Below, one piece after another: positions 9,627-18,129 of a stretch of DNA of 64,000 bases. The notes beneath the pieces were generated by a model. That model did not search any database and was not told where the DNA came from. It saw nothing but the letters and a program-made list of their open reading frames with translations. The translations under genes were made by a program, and so were the position numbers. This DNA is from Bacteroidia bacterium (lineage in GTDB: Bacteria; Bacteroidota; Bacteroidia; Cytophagales; Cyclobacteriaceae): NCBI GenBank assembly GCA_030432655.1, contig JAUILA010000019.1, forward strand, positions 1 through 64,000, in the 5' to 3' direction. Position 1 is the first letter of the stretch. Each line of letters starts with the position of its first letter.

Positions 9627-10659
9627 CAAACCGGTAGCGGTTATCGGCGCAGGTAGTTTCGGATCTTCCATTGCCAATATCCTCGCCGAAAAAAGTGAGG
9701 TATTACTCTATTCACGTGACAGTGATACGATTCAGAAGATCGCCTCCACGCGGGAGCATCGCGGTCATGTACTTCATAAAAACATCACCCCCACCGGAGA
9801 TCTGATCTATATCGCAAACAGCTGTGACGTGATCTTTCCGATTGTGCCTTCGTCCGCCTTCCGGTCCATGATCCAGCAGCTTTCCCCCTATCTCAACCCG
9901 TATCACATCCTTATTCACGGGACCAAGGGACTGGACCTGCAATTGCCGGAGAATAAAACACTGCAGGAGTGTACTTACCTGAGCCGGGAGAATATAAAAA
10001 CCATGAGTGAGGTAATCCGGGAAGAAACTGTGGTCGTCCGTGTCGGGTGTCTTGCCGGACCAAACCTGGCGGGAGAAATGGCCGATGGCCAGCCGGCTGC
10101 AACGGTGGTAGCAAGCCGTTTCGACGAGGTTGTTCAGATCGGACAGAAATTATTGCGTACAGACAGGTTTCAGGTATATGGCAATGCTGATCTTATTGGA
10201 ATTGAACTGGCCGGAGTGCTGAAAAACATTATCGCCATTGCCTCGGGCGCATTAAGCGGACTCGGGCTTGGTGACAATGCCCTCGGACTTCTGGTAAGCC
10301 GGGGCCTGGTGGAAATGATCTACCTCGGGAAAGCGCTGGGCGGTAATATTGAGGCCTTTATCGGGCTGGCAGGAATTGGTGACCTGGTCACAACCTGCAG
10401 CAGTACCCTCAGCCGTAACTATACGGTCGGGTACAGGCTCGCACAAGGAGAAAAACTACCCCAAATCCTGGAATCAATGGAAGAGGTTGCCGAAGGGGTC
10501 AATACGATTCAGATCGTAAAAAAATGCCTCAACCACTACAAGGTACGTGCCCCGATAACCGAAATGCTGTATGAAGTCCTGTTTGAAGATCTTACCGCCG
10601 AAAAAGCACTGCAGTACCTGATGAAGTACCCCTATAACGTGGATATAGACTTTCTTTAG
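9604..10659 (+). CDS. gpsA: NAD(P)-dependent glycerol-3-phosphate dehydrogenase
   Basis: Reduces dihydroxyacetone phosphate to sn-glycerol-3-phosphate for phospholipid synthesis. The 351-residue protein has the N-terminal nucleotide-binding GAGSFGSSIANILAE, the family motif IHGTKGLD, the catalytic Lys in ELAGVLKNIIAIASG, and GIGDLVTTCSS typical of the C-terminal domain. The ATG at 9604 lies inside the acyltransferase gene, giving a 23-bp overlap and probable translational coupling. Its 3' end overlaps the convergent HIT gene by 4 bp. Confidence 0.97.
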   Translation: MSSKNISDKPVAVIGAGSFGSSIANILAEKSEVLLYSRDSDTIQKIASTREHRGHVLHKNITPTGDLIYIANSCDVIFPIVPSSAFRSMIQQLSPYLNPYHILIHGTKGLDLQLPENKTLQECTYLSRENIKTMSEVIREETVVVRVGCLAGPNLAGEMADGQPAATVVASRFDEVVQIGQKLLRTDRFQVYGNADLIGIELAGVLKNIIAIASGALSGLGLGDNALGLLVSRGLVEMIYLGKALGGNIEAFIGLAGIGDLVTTCSSTLSRNYTVGYRLAQGEKLPQILESMEEVAEGVNTIQIVKKCLNHYKVRAPITEMLYEVLFEDLTAEKALQYLMKYPYNVDIDFL

Positions 10660-11054
10660 GAAAAATAATTACCCCTGATCAATTCTGCCACCTCAGCCAG
10701 CTCTTCCTGGGAGGGACTTAGCTTGGGTCTCGAAAAATTAATGTCGTCCATCCGGTTCAGCGGAATGATATGTACATGCGTATGCGGCACCTCCAGTCCG
10801 ATTACGGAAACCCCGATGCGGATACAGGGAATCGTTTTTTCCACTGCCGCTGCCACGCGTTTGGCAAATGACATCAGGTGCTGATAATCCTGCTCTTCCA
10901 GGTCGAATATATAATCAACCTCCTTTTTGGGAACCACCAGGGTATGCCCTTTTACCAACGGCTGTATGTCCAGAAAGGCAATTGCCTGGTCGTCCTCGGC
11001 AATAATGTGCCCGGGAATTTCGCGGTTGATAATCTTTGTGAAGATACTGGCCAT
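10656..11054 (-). CDS. HIT-family (HINT-like) nucleotide hydrolase
   Basis: Small cytosolic histidine-triad protein of 132 residues, likely acting on purine nucleoside phosphoramidates or related AMP conjugates. It begins FTKIINREIPGHIIAEDD, which is typical of the HINT branch, and contains the triad HTHVHIIPL. The start ATG overlaps the greA stop by one base (TAATG arrangement on the minus strand), so the two genes form an operon with translational coupling. The natural substrate is unknown. Confidence 0.93.
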   Translation of the reverse strand: MASIFTKIINREIPGHIIAEDDQAIAFLDIQPLVKGHTLVVPKKEVDYIFDLEEQDYQHLMSFAKRVAAAVEKTIPCIRIGVSVIGLEVPHTHVHIIPLNRMDDINFSRPKLSPSQEELAEVAELIRGNYFS

Positions 11055-11527
11055 TACAGTCCTATTTCAAGAATTTCAAATTCCATTTCTCCTCCCGGTG
11101 TCTGGATTTTGGCTGATTCTCCTGCTTTTTTTCCTAAAAGACCCTTTCCAATAGGTGATTGTAAGGATATTTTTCCTGCTTTCAGATCGGCCTCCTCTTC
11201 AGAGACAAGGGTGTAGGTGAATACCGCTCCGTTTTTCTTGTTTTTAATCTTTACGGTAGATAAAATGGAAACCTTACTGGTATCGATCGTCGATTCGTCA
11301 ATGACCCGGGCGTTTCCAACTACTTCTTCCAGTTGAGCAATCTTTGCTTCAAGGTGGCCCTGGGCGTCTTTCGCCGCATCATATTCAGCATTCTCACTCA
11401 GATCTCCTTTATCCCGCGCTTCAGCAATTTGCTTCGCAATATCTGCGCGCCCTTTGGACTTTAACTCATTTAATTCAGATTTGAGTTTATCCAGCCCTTC
11501 TTTCGTATAATAAGCCACCTTAGCCAT
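11054..11527 (-). CDS. greA: Transcription elongation factor GreA
   Basis: Binds RNA polymerase and stimulates cleavage of backtracked transcripts. At 157 residues it has family length: an N-terminal coiled-coil (residues 5-75, Lys/Glu-rich) with the tip acidic residues in LSENAEYDAAKDAQ, then the FKBP-like C-terminal domain with ISLQSPIGKGLLGKKAGE. It starts at ATG 11527 after a leader of roughly 85 nt from the promoter noted at 11619-11649. HIT follows in the same operon. Confidence 0.97.
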   Translation of the reverse strand: MAKVAYYTKEGLDKLKSELNELKSKGRADIAKQIAEARDKGDLSENAEYDAAKDAQGHLEAKIAQLEEVVGNARVIDESTIDTSKVSILSTVKIKNKKNGAVFTYTLVSEEEADLKAGKISLQSPIGKGLLGKKAGESAKIQTPGGEMEFEILEIGL

Positions 11528-11618
11528 AGTTCTATCTAATAATTTATAATAAGTGTCCGTAAATAAATAACGGCCTCTGAATAGAAACCGCCTATGAATT
11601 TATCGCTGAAATGTTACG

Positions 11619-11649
11619 CAAATGTAACGCTTTCTGTCGATAGTGCCAA
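11619..11649 (-). promoter_or_regulatory. Bacteroidota -33/-7 promoter for greA-HIT
   Basis: On the minus strand TTG (11647-11649), a 20-base spacer and TACATTTG (11619-11626) match the Bacteroidota housekeeping consensus with TAnnTTTG at -7. The -7 box sits in the small palindrome GTTACATTTGCGTAAC. It begins 6 bases from the stop codon of the pentapeptide gene. Confidence 0.7.
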
Positions 11650-11654
11650 AATAC

Positions 11655-12497
11655 CTACTTGCCTATAAGTTCCGGAAGTTGCAGCTGAACACCCTCCAGA
11701 AGCTCTTCGTCGATCTTTGCCATGTAAAGTGTTTTAGCTTTTGATAACTGTTCGATCGTCAGTCCCTTGGCACCGCGAAGATCTGCTTTATAAAGGCTCG
11801 CATTCTCAAAATCCGCTCCGGTCAGGTAACAATTCCGGAGGTCGGCTTCCATAAGAAACGCATTTCTGAAATTGGTCTTGATCAGGAAGGCATTCTCCAG
11901 CTGCGCCTTTATCAGGTACGCGTCACGAAAGTCCGCACCACTGGCATACGCCCCGCGCAAATTGGCCTGGTTGAGATTCGAATTATTAAAGTTGGTCTGA
12001 TTGAGCCTGGTATTCTCCAGGTTTGATTCAATGAGAAATGCAGAAGAGATATTGGCGGAGTTAAGATTTGAACCGGACAGGTTCACATAATTCAGGTTGG
12101 TTCGGGTCAAATGACAGTTTACCAGGTTGATATTCTGAATGTTATGACGATTCAGTCTTTTGATATTACCCACTGTACGAAAAGCCGCTTCTTCCGATTC
12201 CCACAGCCGGAAATCGTCAATTTCGTCTTTATAGGTACGTATACGCTGACGTTTTTCACCGTTTTTGTTCAACCAGAAAATGAGGATACCAATGACAGCA
12301 ATGTCAAAAAGCATCCCGTGGGCCTCGGCAAGTACCTGGCCAAAAAATGCGTCAAAATCCTTCAGATAATAACTGAGACTCAGGCCCAGCACTACTACTG
12401 AAAGCAGCGCCAAAACGATAACTGAGGTCAGAATGGGCTTTTCTATGATGGAGTTGACGTAATCCCGTAATAATTCCTTCTGCTTCTTCAAGTTCAT
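11655..12497 (-). CDS. Membrane-anchored pentapeptide-repeat protein
   Basis: From the ATG at 12497 the protein has 280 residues. It has two predicted membrane segments near its N-terminus: PILTSVIVLALLSVVVLGL, then MLFDIAVIGILIFWL. A charged linker (NKNGEKRQRIRTYKDEIDDF) follows. About 28 pentapeptide units of the A(N/D)LXX type come next, for example NLNYVNLSGSNLNSANISSA and DFRDAYLIKAQLENA, predicted to fold as a right-handed quadrilateral beta-helix in the cytosol. The frame is also open to a GTG at 12572, adding 25 residues; I prefer the ATG because the extension is unlike the rest. Function unknown; some pentapeptide proteins mimic DNA, but a membrane anchor argues for a scaffold role. 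It has no close operon partner: the upstream dehydrogenase stop is 95 bp away. Confidence 0.8.
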   Translation of the reverse strand: MNLKKQKELLRDYVNSIIEKPILTSVIVLALLSVVVLGLSLSYYLKDFDAFFGQVLAEAHGMLFDIAVIGILIFWLNKNGEKRQRIRTYKDEIDDFRLWESEEAAFRTVGNIKRLNRHNIQNINLVNCHLTRTNLNYVNLSGSNLNSANISSAFLIESNLENTRLNQTNFNNSNLNQANLRGAYASGADFRDAYLIKAQLENAFLIKTNFRNAFLMEADLRNCYLTGADFENASLYKADLRGAKGLTIEQLSKAKTLYMAKIDEELLEGVQLQLPELIGK

Positions 12498-12592
12498 AGT
12501 AAAAAAATTCCAGGGTACCCGACCCTGATAAGGTGTAATAGGTTCGCTTAAAAAAAGTAGGCCGTGAGGCACTCCTCTAATATGAAAAATTC

Positions 12593-13531
12593 CTAAGGCT
12601 TTTCCTCGAGCAACCTGCTGATTTTCCGGGACAAAATCTCGTTAATTCTTACATATGACTCAAAAGTCCAGCCTGCGACGTGAGGTGTGAGAATTATTCG
12701 CGGATGGCCTGCCAGTTTTTCGAAAACTCGCTCCTGTTCAGGTGATAAATGCTGAAGCTTTTCATTCTCCAGAACATCAAGTCCGGCTGACAAGACTTTT
12801 CCATTCTCCAGGGCTTCCAGCAAGTCGTTCAGTTCAAGGATTCCTCCCCGGGCTGTGTTGAGGAGAATAACAGGATTTCTGAACTGATTCAGAAAGTCCG
12901 CGTTGACATAATTTTTGGTTTCCTCGGTAAGAGGGATGTGCAAGCTGATGATTTCCGCTTCGCTGAACAGTTGATCAAGACTTGATTCCTCACAATAGTC
13001 GTCGGAGAAGTCTGACTTGTATTTATCATAGGCAAGCACCCGACAGCCCAGTCCGGTGAGTTTCCGGGCAAAAGCCATCCCCATGAAACCGTAGCCGATT
13101 ATTCCGACCGTCCGGCCGCATAATTCCATTCCACGGTTACCTTCCCTATCCCATACTTTGTTACTGACCTCCCGGTCTGCTTTAACTATATTATGCATCA
13201 GGGCCAGCAACATACCCAGTGTCTGCTCTCCCACTGCATTGCGGTTGCCTTCAGGGGCATTCAGCATTTGAATATTACGACGCTTCAACTCCTCCTCATC
13301 CAGCTTATCAATACCAGCTCCTGCCCGCGCCACAAACATCAGCTTGTCTGCGTTCTTCAGCAGGTCTGCATCCACGGTTGTTTTACTCCGGATTACCAGC
13401 CCCTCGTAGTCACGCAGTTTTTCACGCAGAAGGTCACGGGTAATTGACGGTTCATAGTCTACTTCGAACCCAATTTCCTGAAGCATGGGCATCAGGCTTT
13501 CGTGCATTGTGTCTGCAACAAGGCATTTCAT
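12593..13531 (-). CDS. D-isomer-specific 2-hydroxyacid dehydrogenase, phosphoglycerate dehydrogenase-like
   Basis: NAD-dependent oxidoreductase of 312 residues. Visible are the Rossmann motif GIIGYGFMGMAFARKL, the catalytic Arg in LLNTARGGI, the Glu in LDVLENE and the His in LTPHVAGWT. It lacks the C-terminal ACT domain of long SerA forms. 3-phosphoglycerate is the most likely substrate since many Bacteroidota use a short SerA, but glycerate or hydroxypyruvate cannot be excluded. It overlaps mgtE by 4 bp, so it is the last gene of rsmA-mgtE-dehydrogenase. Confidence 0.88.
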   Translation of the reverse strand: MKCLVADTMHESLMPMLQEIGFEVDYEPSITRDLLREKLRDYEGLVIRSKTTVDADLLKNADKLMFVARAGAGIDKLDEEELKRRNIQMLNAPEGNRNAVGEQTLGMLLALMHNIVKADREVSNKVWDREGNRGMELCGRTVGIIGYGFMGMAFARKLTGLGCRVLAYDKYKSDFSDDYCEESSLDQLFSEAEIISLHIPLTEETKNYVNADFLNQFRNPVILLNTARGGILELNDLLEALENGKVLSAGLDVLENEKLQHLSPEQERVFEKLAGHPRIILTPHVAGWTFESYVRINEILSRKISRLLEEKP

Positions 13532-14889
13532 CCGTAAAAAATGTGTATAGTGTAAAAATAAATGGCCAGGCCAACGATATCATTGGTTGTGGTGATAAAC
13601 GGACCGGATGCGAGTGCAGGGTTCAGTCCAAACCGATCGAGGATGAGTGGGGTAATGGTACCCATGAAGGAAGAAACAAGTACCACTCCAAACAAGGCGG
13701 CCGATACCACAATGGACAATTGCATTTCACCGCCCGTAATCATATTAAAGCCGTAAACAAGGATCGCCAGCATGAAGCCATTCAGCGCGGCTACCATAAA
13801 TACTTTGAACAGCCTTTTCCCGAGACGATCGGAAAACGCGGACCGATTGGCCAGGCTTTGCAGAACGATGGAAGACGATTGGATTCCCACATTCCCCCCG
13901 GTTGCCTGTATTAACGGAATAAAAAAGGCAATAGCCGTAAGCCGCAGGATGTCCTCTTCAAAAACACCAATAAATTTAGCGGAAATGAAGCCACCCAGAA
14001 TTCCCACGATCAGCCAGGGTAAGCGCGCACGGGTTAGCATCCATACAGAGTCATCCTCCTCGACATCTTCAGAAATACCCGACATGATCTGGCGTTCTTC
14101 TTCCGCCAGTTCTGTAATCACATCCACAACGTCGTCAATGGTAATACGCCCAAGCAGTTTGCCTTGCACATTTACGACAGGCACGGCTTCCAGGTCGTAT
14201 TTTCTCATAAGCACGGCCACTTCCTCTTCCGACATGTAGGTCTCCACCGACACGACATCCTGATCATAAATATCGGCCACACGCCGTTCGTTGGTTGTAA
14301 GAATAATACGTTTGAGAGAAACCCGGCCGATCAGCTTGTCCTCATTGTCGACCACGTAGATCTGGAATAATTTCTCCACATTTTCTGCCTGACGCCGGAT
14401 CTCTTCAATACAACGGTCAATGGTCCAGTTGACATTCGCCTTAATAAGCTCCTTAGCCATTAACCCGCCGGCACAATCCTCATCGTATCGCAACAGATCA
14501 AGGATATTTGCTTCCTTTTCGGCATTATCAATACCTGCCAGCACTTCTTCCCGTTCCTTAACCGGCAATTCATTCAGGATATCCACAGCATCATCGGAAT
14601 CAAGATGATTAACGATCTCGGCTATTTCCGATGCACCAAATTCCCTGAGAAATTTCTCGCGGATGTCCTCATCCAGGTCATTGATGACGTCCGCCCTGAT
14701 CTCAGGGTCAAGCAGATTAATTATGAATTTGGATTCTTCCGTATTGAGTTCATGCAATAGTGAACTCACATCCGCAGAATTCACCCCGTCCAGACTGCCA
14801 CGGATAAACTGCTCATCCTGCTCCGATACCGCTTCACGAAGACGCTCAAAGTACTCCCGCGATAATTCAAATTCCATTATCTGCTCCAC
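13528..14889 (-). CDS. mgtE: Magnesium transporter MgtE
   Basis: Mg2+ channel of the inner membrane. The 453-residue protein has the full domain set: an N-terminal acidic superhelical domain (about 1-130), a CBS pair (about 135-255) ending in GRITIDDVVDVITE, the connecting helix, and five membrane segments from about 285 with the pore signature FFIPLIQATGGNVGIQSSSIV. The CBS and N domains act as the Mg2+ sensor in the family. Its start overlaps rsmA by 13 bp and its end overlaps the dehydrogenase by 4 bp. Confidence 0.97.
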   Translation of the reverse strand: MEQIMEFELSREYFERLREAVSEQDEQFIRGSLDGVNSADVSSLLHELNTEESKFIINLLDPEIRADVINDLDEDIREKFLREFGASEIAEIVNHLDSDDAVDILNELPVKEREEVLAGIDNAEKEANILDLLRYDEDCAGGLMAKELIKANVNWTIDRCIEEIRRQAENVEKLFQIYVVDNEDKLIGRVSLKRIILTTNERRVADIYDQDVVSVETYMSEEEVAVLMRKYDLEAVPVVNVQGKLLGRITIDDVVDVITELAEEERQIMSGISEDVEEDDSVWMLTRARLPWLIVGILGGFISAKFIGVFEEDILRLTAIAFFIPLIQATGGNVGIQSSSIVLQSLANRSAFSDRLGKRLFKVFMVAALNGFMLAILVYGFNMITGGEMQLSIVVSAALFGVVLVSSFMGTITPLILDRFGLNPALASGPFITTTNDIVGLAIYFYTIHIFYG

Positions 14890-15653
14890 GATGAGATTAA
14901 GTTTGTGAGTTCAACAAAATTGTCTACTGAAAGTTGTTCCGCACGCTGCCCAAAAATGGAATGCCCGGTTTCAGCAGCCGGTAAATTTAACGGTTTTAAT
15001 GCGTTACGCAATGTTTTCCTGCGGTTTTGAAATCCCTGTTTAACCACACGGGTAAACAGCTCCTCATCACATCCAAGTACCTTCTTTTCATTGCGTTGCA
15101 AGCGTATAACTGCCGAACGCACCTTCGGCGGCGGGTGGAACACGCCCGGCTCGACCGTGAACAGGTATTCCAGGTCATACCAGGCCTGTAACAGGACACT
15201 GAGAATGCCATATTGCTTATTGCCCGGCGGTGAAACAAGCCGGTCGGCCACTTCCTTCTGAATCATTCCAACGACTTCGGGGATCATGTCCCGGTGATCA
15301 AGTACTCTGAAAAATATTTGTGACGAAATATTGTAAGGGAAATTTCCGATCAGGGCAAAATTTTCCTTCATCAGTTTATCCAGCTCAATCTTCAGAAAAT
15401 CACCATATATTATCTGATCACGAAGCCCGGGATAATGTTCCTTCAGGTAGTCGACTGATTCGCGGTCCAGGTCGATCAGTGTGAGGCGGTCAGGATAATC
15501 GTGAATGAGAAATTCAGTGAGCACACCGGTTCCTGGTCCGACTTCCAGCACTCGCTTATAATTAAGGTGTCCGGTAAGCGAAGCAGTGATCTTTCCGGCT
15601 ATATTTCTGTCGCGCAGAAAATGCTGACCCAGGTGTTTCTTTGGACGTACCAT
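14877..15653 (-). CDS. rsmA: 16S rRNA (adenine1518-N6/adenine1519-N6)-dimethyltransferase
   Basis: KsgA dimethylates two adjacent adenines in the 3' hairpin of 16S rRNA during small-subunit maturation. The 258-residue protein begins with KKHLGQHFLRD, has the SAM-binding VGPGTGVLTE and the catalytic NFPYNIS, all hallmarks of the family. It heads the operon with mgtE and is divergent from pdxA with an 87-bp spacer. The rsmA-pdxA neighbourhood is common in bacteria. Confidence 0.97.
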   Translation of the reverse strand: MVRPKKHLGQHFLRDRNIAGKITASLTGHLNYKRVLEVGPGTGVLTEFLIHDYPDRLTLIDLDRESVDYLKEHYPGLRDQIIYGDFLKIELDKLMKENFALIGNFPYNISSQIFFRVLDHRDMIPEVVGMIQKEVADRLVSPPGNKQYGILSVLLQAWYDLEYLFTVEPGVFHPPPKVRSAVIRLQRNEKKVLGCDEELFTRVVKQGFQNRRKTLRNALKPLNLPAAETGHSIFGQRAEQLSVDNFVELTNLISSWSR

Positions 15654-15740
15654 TTGTTTTTGAAAGCGTGAAAATCCTGTAACTTGCAGGCGTCAGAAGG
15701 CCGGCGCACATTACCACCGCTGGTAAAGTTATAAAATAAA

Positions 15741-16766
15741 ATGAGCAGCCACTCCAAACAAAATGATAAACCGGTTATTGGAATCACGCTGGGTGACATC
15801 AATGGCATTGGTCCTGAAGTTGTTATCAAAACCCTGAGCGATAACCGCATACTGCAGCTATTTACGCCGGTAATATTCGGGTCAACCAAAGTACTGGCAT
15901 TCTACCGCAAGGCCATGGAAGAACAACACTTCAATTACGCTCAGGTGAAGAATAACAGCCGCGAACTGATATACAAGAAAGTGAACGTAGTGAATTGCTG
16001 GGACGAAATGATGCCCATCAGTGTAGGTGAAGTGACGCCTGAGGGAGGCCAGGCTGCTTTTCTGGCTCTCAAGGAGGCGGCAAACTACTTAAAGGAAGGG
16101 GCCATCGATGCGCTGGTCACCGCACCAATAAACAAAAAGAATATCCAGCAGAAGGATTTTGAATTTCCCGGTCATACCGAGTTCTTTGCCTCCACCTTTG
16201 GCGTGCGTGACAGCCTGATGTTTATGGTAAGCGAAACAATGAAGATTGGGGTGGCAACCGGACACATGCCGCTGCAAAAGGTTTCCCGTTCCCTGACCAG
16301 GGGCGTTCTGGAAAGCAAACTGTCTATCATGCTCCACTCATTGAAAAATGATTTCGGATTGCACAAACCCCGGGTGGCAATACTCGGTCTGAATCCGCAT
16401 GCAGGGGAAGACGGACTTTTAGGAAAAGAGGAAGACGAAGTCATCCGGCCCGTCATGAAAAAACTGAAAGAAGACGGGCATCTGCTGTTTGGTCCGTTTC
16501 CTGCCGATGGATTTTTTGGAAAAGGGGAGCATACCCGCTATGATGCCATCATGGCCATGTATCATGACCAGGGCCTGATCCCTTTCAAGACCCTTACATT
16601 TCAGCAAGGAACAAATTTCACCGCAGGGCTGCCTGTGATCCGGACTTCTCCTGATCACGGAACCGCCTATTCCCTGGCAGGAAAGAACGAAGCGAACGAA
16701 AATTCCATGCGGGCGGCCGTCTTCACGGCACTCGATATCATTAAAAACAGGAAAGAAAACGTGTAA
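15741..16766 (+). CDS. pdxA: 4-hydroxythreonine-4-phosphate dehydrogenase PdxA
   Basis: Oxidises 4-phosphohydroxy-L-threonine in the DXP-independent-of-salvage route to pyridoxal phosphate. The 341 residues begin IGITLGDINGIGPEV, and contain TAPINKKNI, the metal-site His in FPGHTEFFA, LNPHAGEDG and MYHDQGLIPFK, all diagnostic. It starts at ATG 15741. It is divergent from rsmA and separated from the next gene by 130 bp. Confidence 0.97.
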   Translation: MSSHSKQNDKPVIGITLGDINGIGPEVVIKTLSDNRILQLFTPVIFGSTKVLAFYRKAMEEQHFNYAQVKNNSRELIYKKVNVVNCWDEMMPISVGEVTPEGGQAAFLALKEAANYLKEGAIDALVTAPINKKNIQQKDFEFPGHTEFFASTFGVRDSLMFMVSETMKIGVATGHMPLQKVSRSLTRGVLESKLSIMLHSLKNDFGLHKPRVAILGLNPHAGEDGLLGKEEDEVIRPVMKKLKEDGHLLFGPFPADGFFGKGEHTRYDAIMAMYHDQGLIPFKTLTFQQGTNFTAGLPVIRTSPDHGTAYSLAGKNEANENSMRAAVFTALDIIKNRKENV

Positions 16767-16896
16767 AAACACGAAAGAAATTACGTCTTAGCTGAATTCT
16801 CATTAAAAACCTTATATTTACCAATCGAGATATTCAATAGTGTGTAACACTTGTATTTGATTTGTCCAACTGCTAACCCATTCAAAGTAATTTTTA

Positions 16897-17283
16897 ATGG
16901 ACATCGTTACCCGCAAACAATTAAATATTCTTATACAGCTGGCACAGGCCGATAAACATTTTTCCGATACGGAAAGAGATATGATCTATGCATTGGCTGA
17001 CAGGAGAAACTTTCCGCAGGAAGGGGTCAAGGAGCTGATCAGGGATCCGGAACCTATCGGATCATTCGGCGCCCTGTCCGATAATCAGCGGTACGATTAC
17101 CTGATCAATTGCATCGACCTGATGATGGTGGACAAAAAGATCTTTGACAGCGAACTGCTGTTCTGCCATAATATTGCCATTAAGCTCGGGTTTAAGAAAA
17201 TCGTGGTAAACTTCCTAAAGGATAATATTCATCAAATCGATGAACAGGAATTGAAGCGCACCGTATTCCGGGAATACATGTAG
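16897..17283 (+). CDS. TerB-like helical protein (128 aa)
   Basis: Small all-helical cytosolic protein. The opening LIQLAQADKHFSDTERDMIYALADR and the later CIDLMMVDKKIFDSELLFC resemble the duplicated acidic-helix pattern (AxxDGxxxxxE) of the TerB/tellurite-resistance fold. No other ter genes are near, so resistance to tellurite is not implied. It stands alone: 130 bp after pdxA and 100 bp before DUF177, with the promoter of the latter in between. Molecular role unknown. Confidence 0.72.
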   Translation: MDIVTRKQLNILIQLAQADKHFSDTERDMIYALADRRNFPQEGVKELIRDPEPIGSFGALSDNQRYDYLINCIDLMMVDKKIFDSELLFCHNIAIKLGFKKIVVNFLKDNIHQIDEQELKRTVFREYM

Positions 17284-17321
17284 CGTATGACCGCTGACGC
17301 CATTTCTTTATTCTCCCATTC

Positions 17322-17354
17322 TTGTGAGAAATTTCATTAATATTATTAACTTTG
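17322..17354 (+). promoter_or_regulatory. Promoter for DUF177-rpmF-plsX-fabH
   Basis: TTG at 17322-17324, a 22-base spacer and TAACTTTG at 17347-17354, an exact TAnnTTTG -7 box. The predicted start of transcription is about 7 bases later, just before the GAGGGAAAGG ribosome-binding stretch at 17371-17380. Confidence 0.62.
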
Positions 17355-17382
17355 CAACCTTAATTCCGACGAGGGAAAGGTA

Positions 17383-17907
17383 GTGAAAACGGACACGAGG
17401 TACGAAATAGACATTTTCAAGCTCAGGAACGGGCAGCACACGTACAACTTTGACGTGAATGATGCCTTCTTTGAAGCTTTTGAGAATAGCCCTGTTAAAA
17501 AGGGCAACGGCCGTGTGGAAGTCATCCTGGAGAAGGAAGAACGTATGATTCAGGTGGATATGCATTTGTCTCTTACGATCCCTTTGGAATGTGACAAGAC
17601 ACTGAAGCCGTTTGACTACCAGGTGGAGGAGAATAAGGAGATCATGTATAAATACGGTGAATCGGAAGAGGAACTGGATGAGGATCTTTACATGATCACA
17701 AGGAATACTCAGCGGATCGACCTGACGCATTTGATTTACGAATATGTGTGTATGGCGATTCCGATGCGGAAAATTCATCCGGATCACCTGGACGAGTCGG
17801 AAGAGGACGAACTTATTTATCGTTCTGAGGGTTCCGGAGATCAGGAGGATGATGGAGATGACTCTGTTGATCCCAGATGGTCCAAACTTAAAGACTTGAA
17901 TAATTAA
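17383..17907 (+). CDS. DUF177 / YceD-family protein
   Basis: The 174-residue protein belongs to the family almost always found directly upstream of rpmF and thought to act in 23S rRNA/ribosome maturation. Features seen: an N-terminal KLRNGQHTYNFDVNDAFFEAF, a central beta region ERMIQVDMHLSLTIPLECDKTL, and a strongly acidic C-terminus (ESEEDELIYRSEGSGDQEDD). It starts with GTG at 17383, preceded by a purine-rich GAGGGAAAGG. rpmF follows after 18 bp. The family call rests on sequence style plus context. Confidence 0.88.
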   Translation: MKTDTRYEIDIFKLRNGQHTYNFDVNDAFFEAFENSPVKKGNGRVEVILEKEERMIQVDMHLSLTIPLECDKTLKPFDYQVEENKEIMYKYGESEEELDEDLYMITRNTQRIDLTHLIYEYVCMAIPMRKIHPDHLDESEEDELIYRSEGSGDQEDDGDDSVDPRWSKLKDLNN

Positions 17908-17925
17908 TTAGAAAAAAATACAGCC

Positions 17926-18117
17926 ATGGCGCATCCTAAGAGAAAAACATCGAAAACGAGAAGGGACAAGCGAAGAACGCATTACAAAGCTGAAGCAAAG
18001 CATCTGGCGGTTTGCCCGACAACGGGTGAACATCATCTTCCTCACCGGGCCTTCTGGCACGAAGGCAAGCTTTACTACAAAGGTAAAGTAGTAATGGAGA
18101 AGGAAGTACTGGCCTAA
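17926..18117 (+). CDS. rpmF: 50S ribosomal protein L32, zinc-ribbon-less form
   Basis: Large-subunit protein of 63 residues beginning [20 protein letters not shown], the classical L32 start. The usual four zinc-binding Cys are reduced to one (Cys30 in [17 protein letters not shown]), so this is a C-minus form that should not need zinc. Position between DUF177 and plsX is the conserved bacterial arrangement. It starts at ATG 17926. Confidence 0.97.
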   Translation: MAHPKRKTSKTRRDKRRTHYKAEAKHLAVCPTTGEHHLPHRAFWHEGKLYYKGKVVMEKEVLA

Positions 18118-18129
18118 GAAAACGTCTTT

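Noticed and set aside
16897-17283. TerB-like gene as tellurite resistance
   Set aside because: No terC, terD or terZ genes are adjacent, and TerB-fold proteins serve many unrelated roles.
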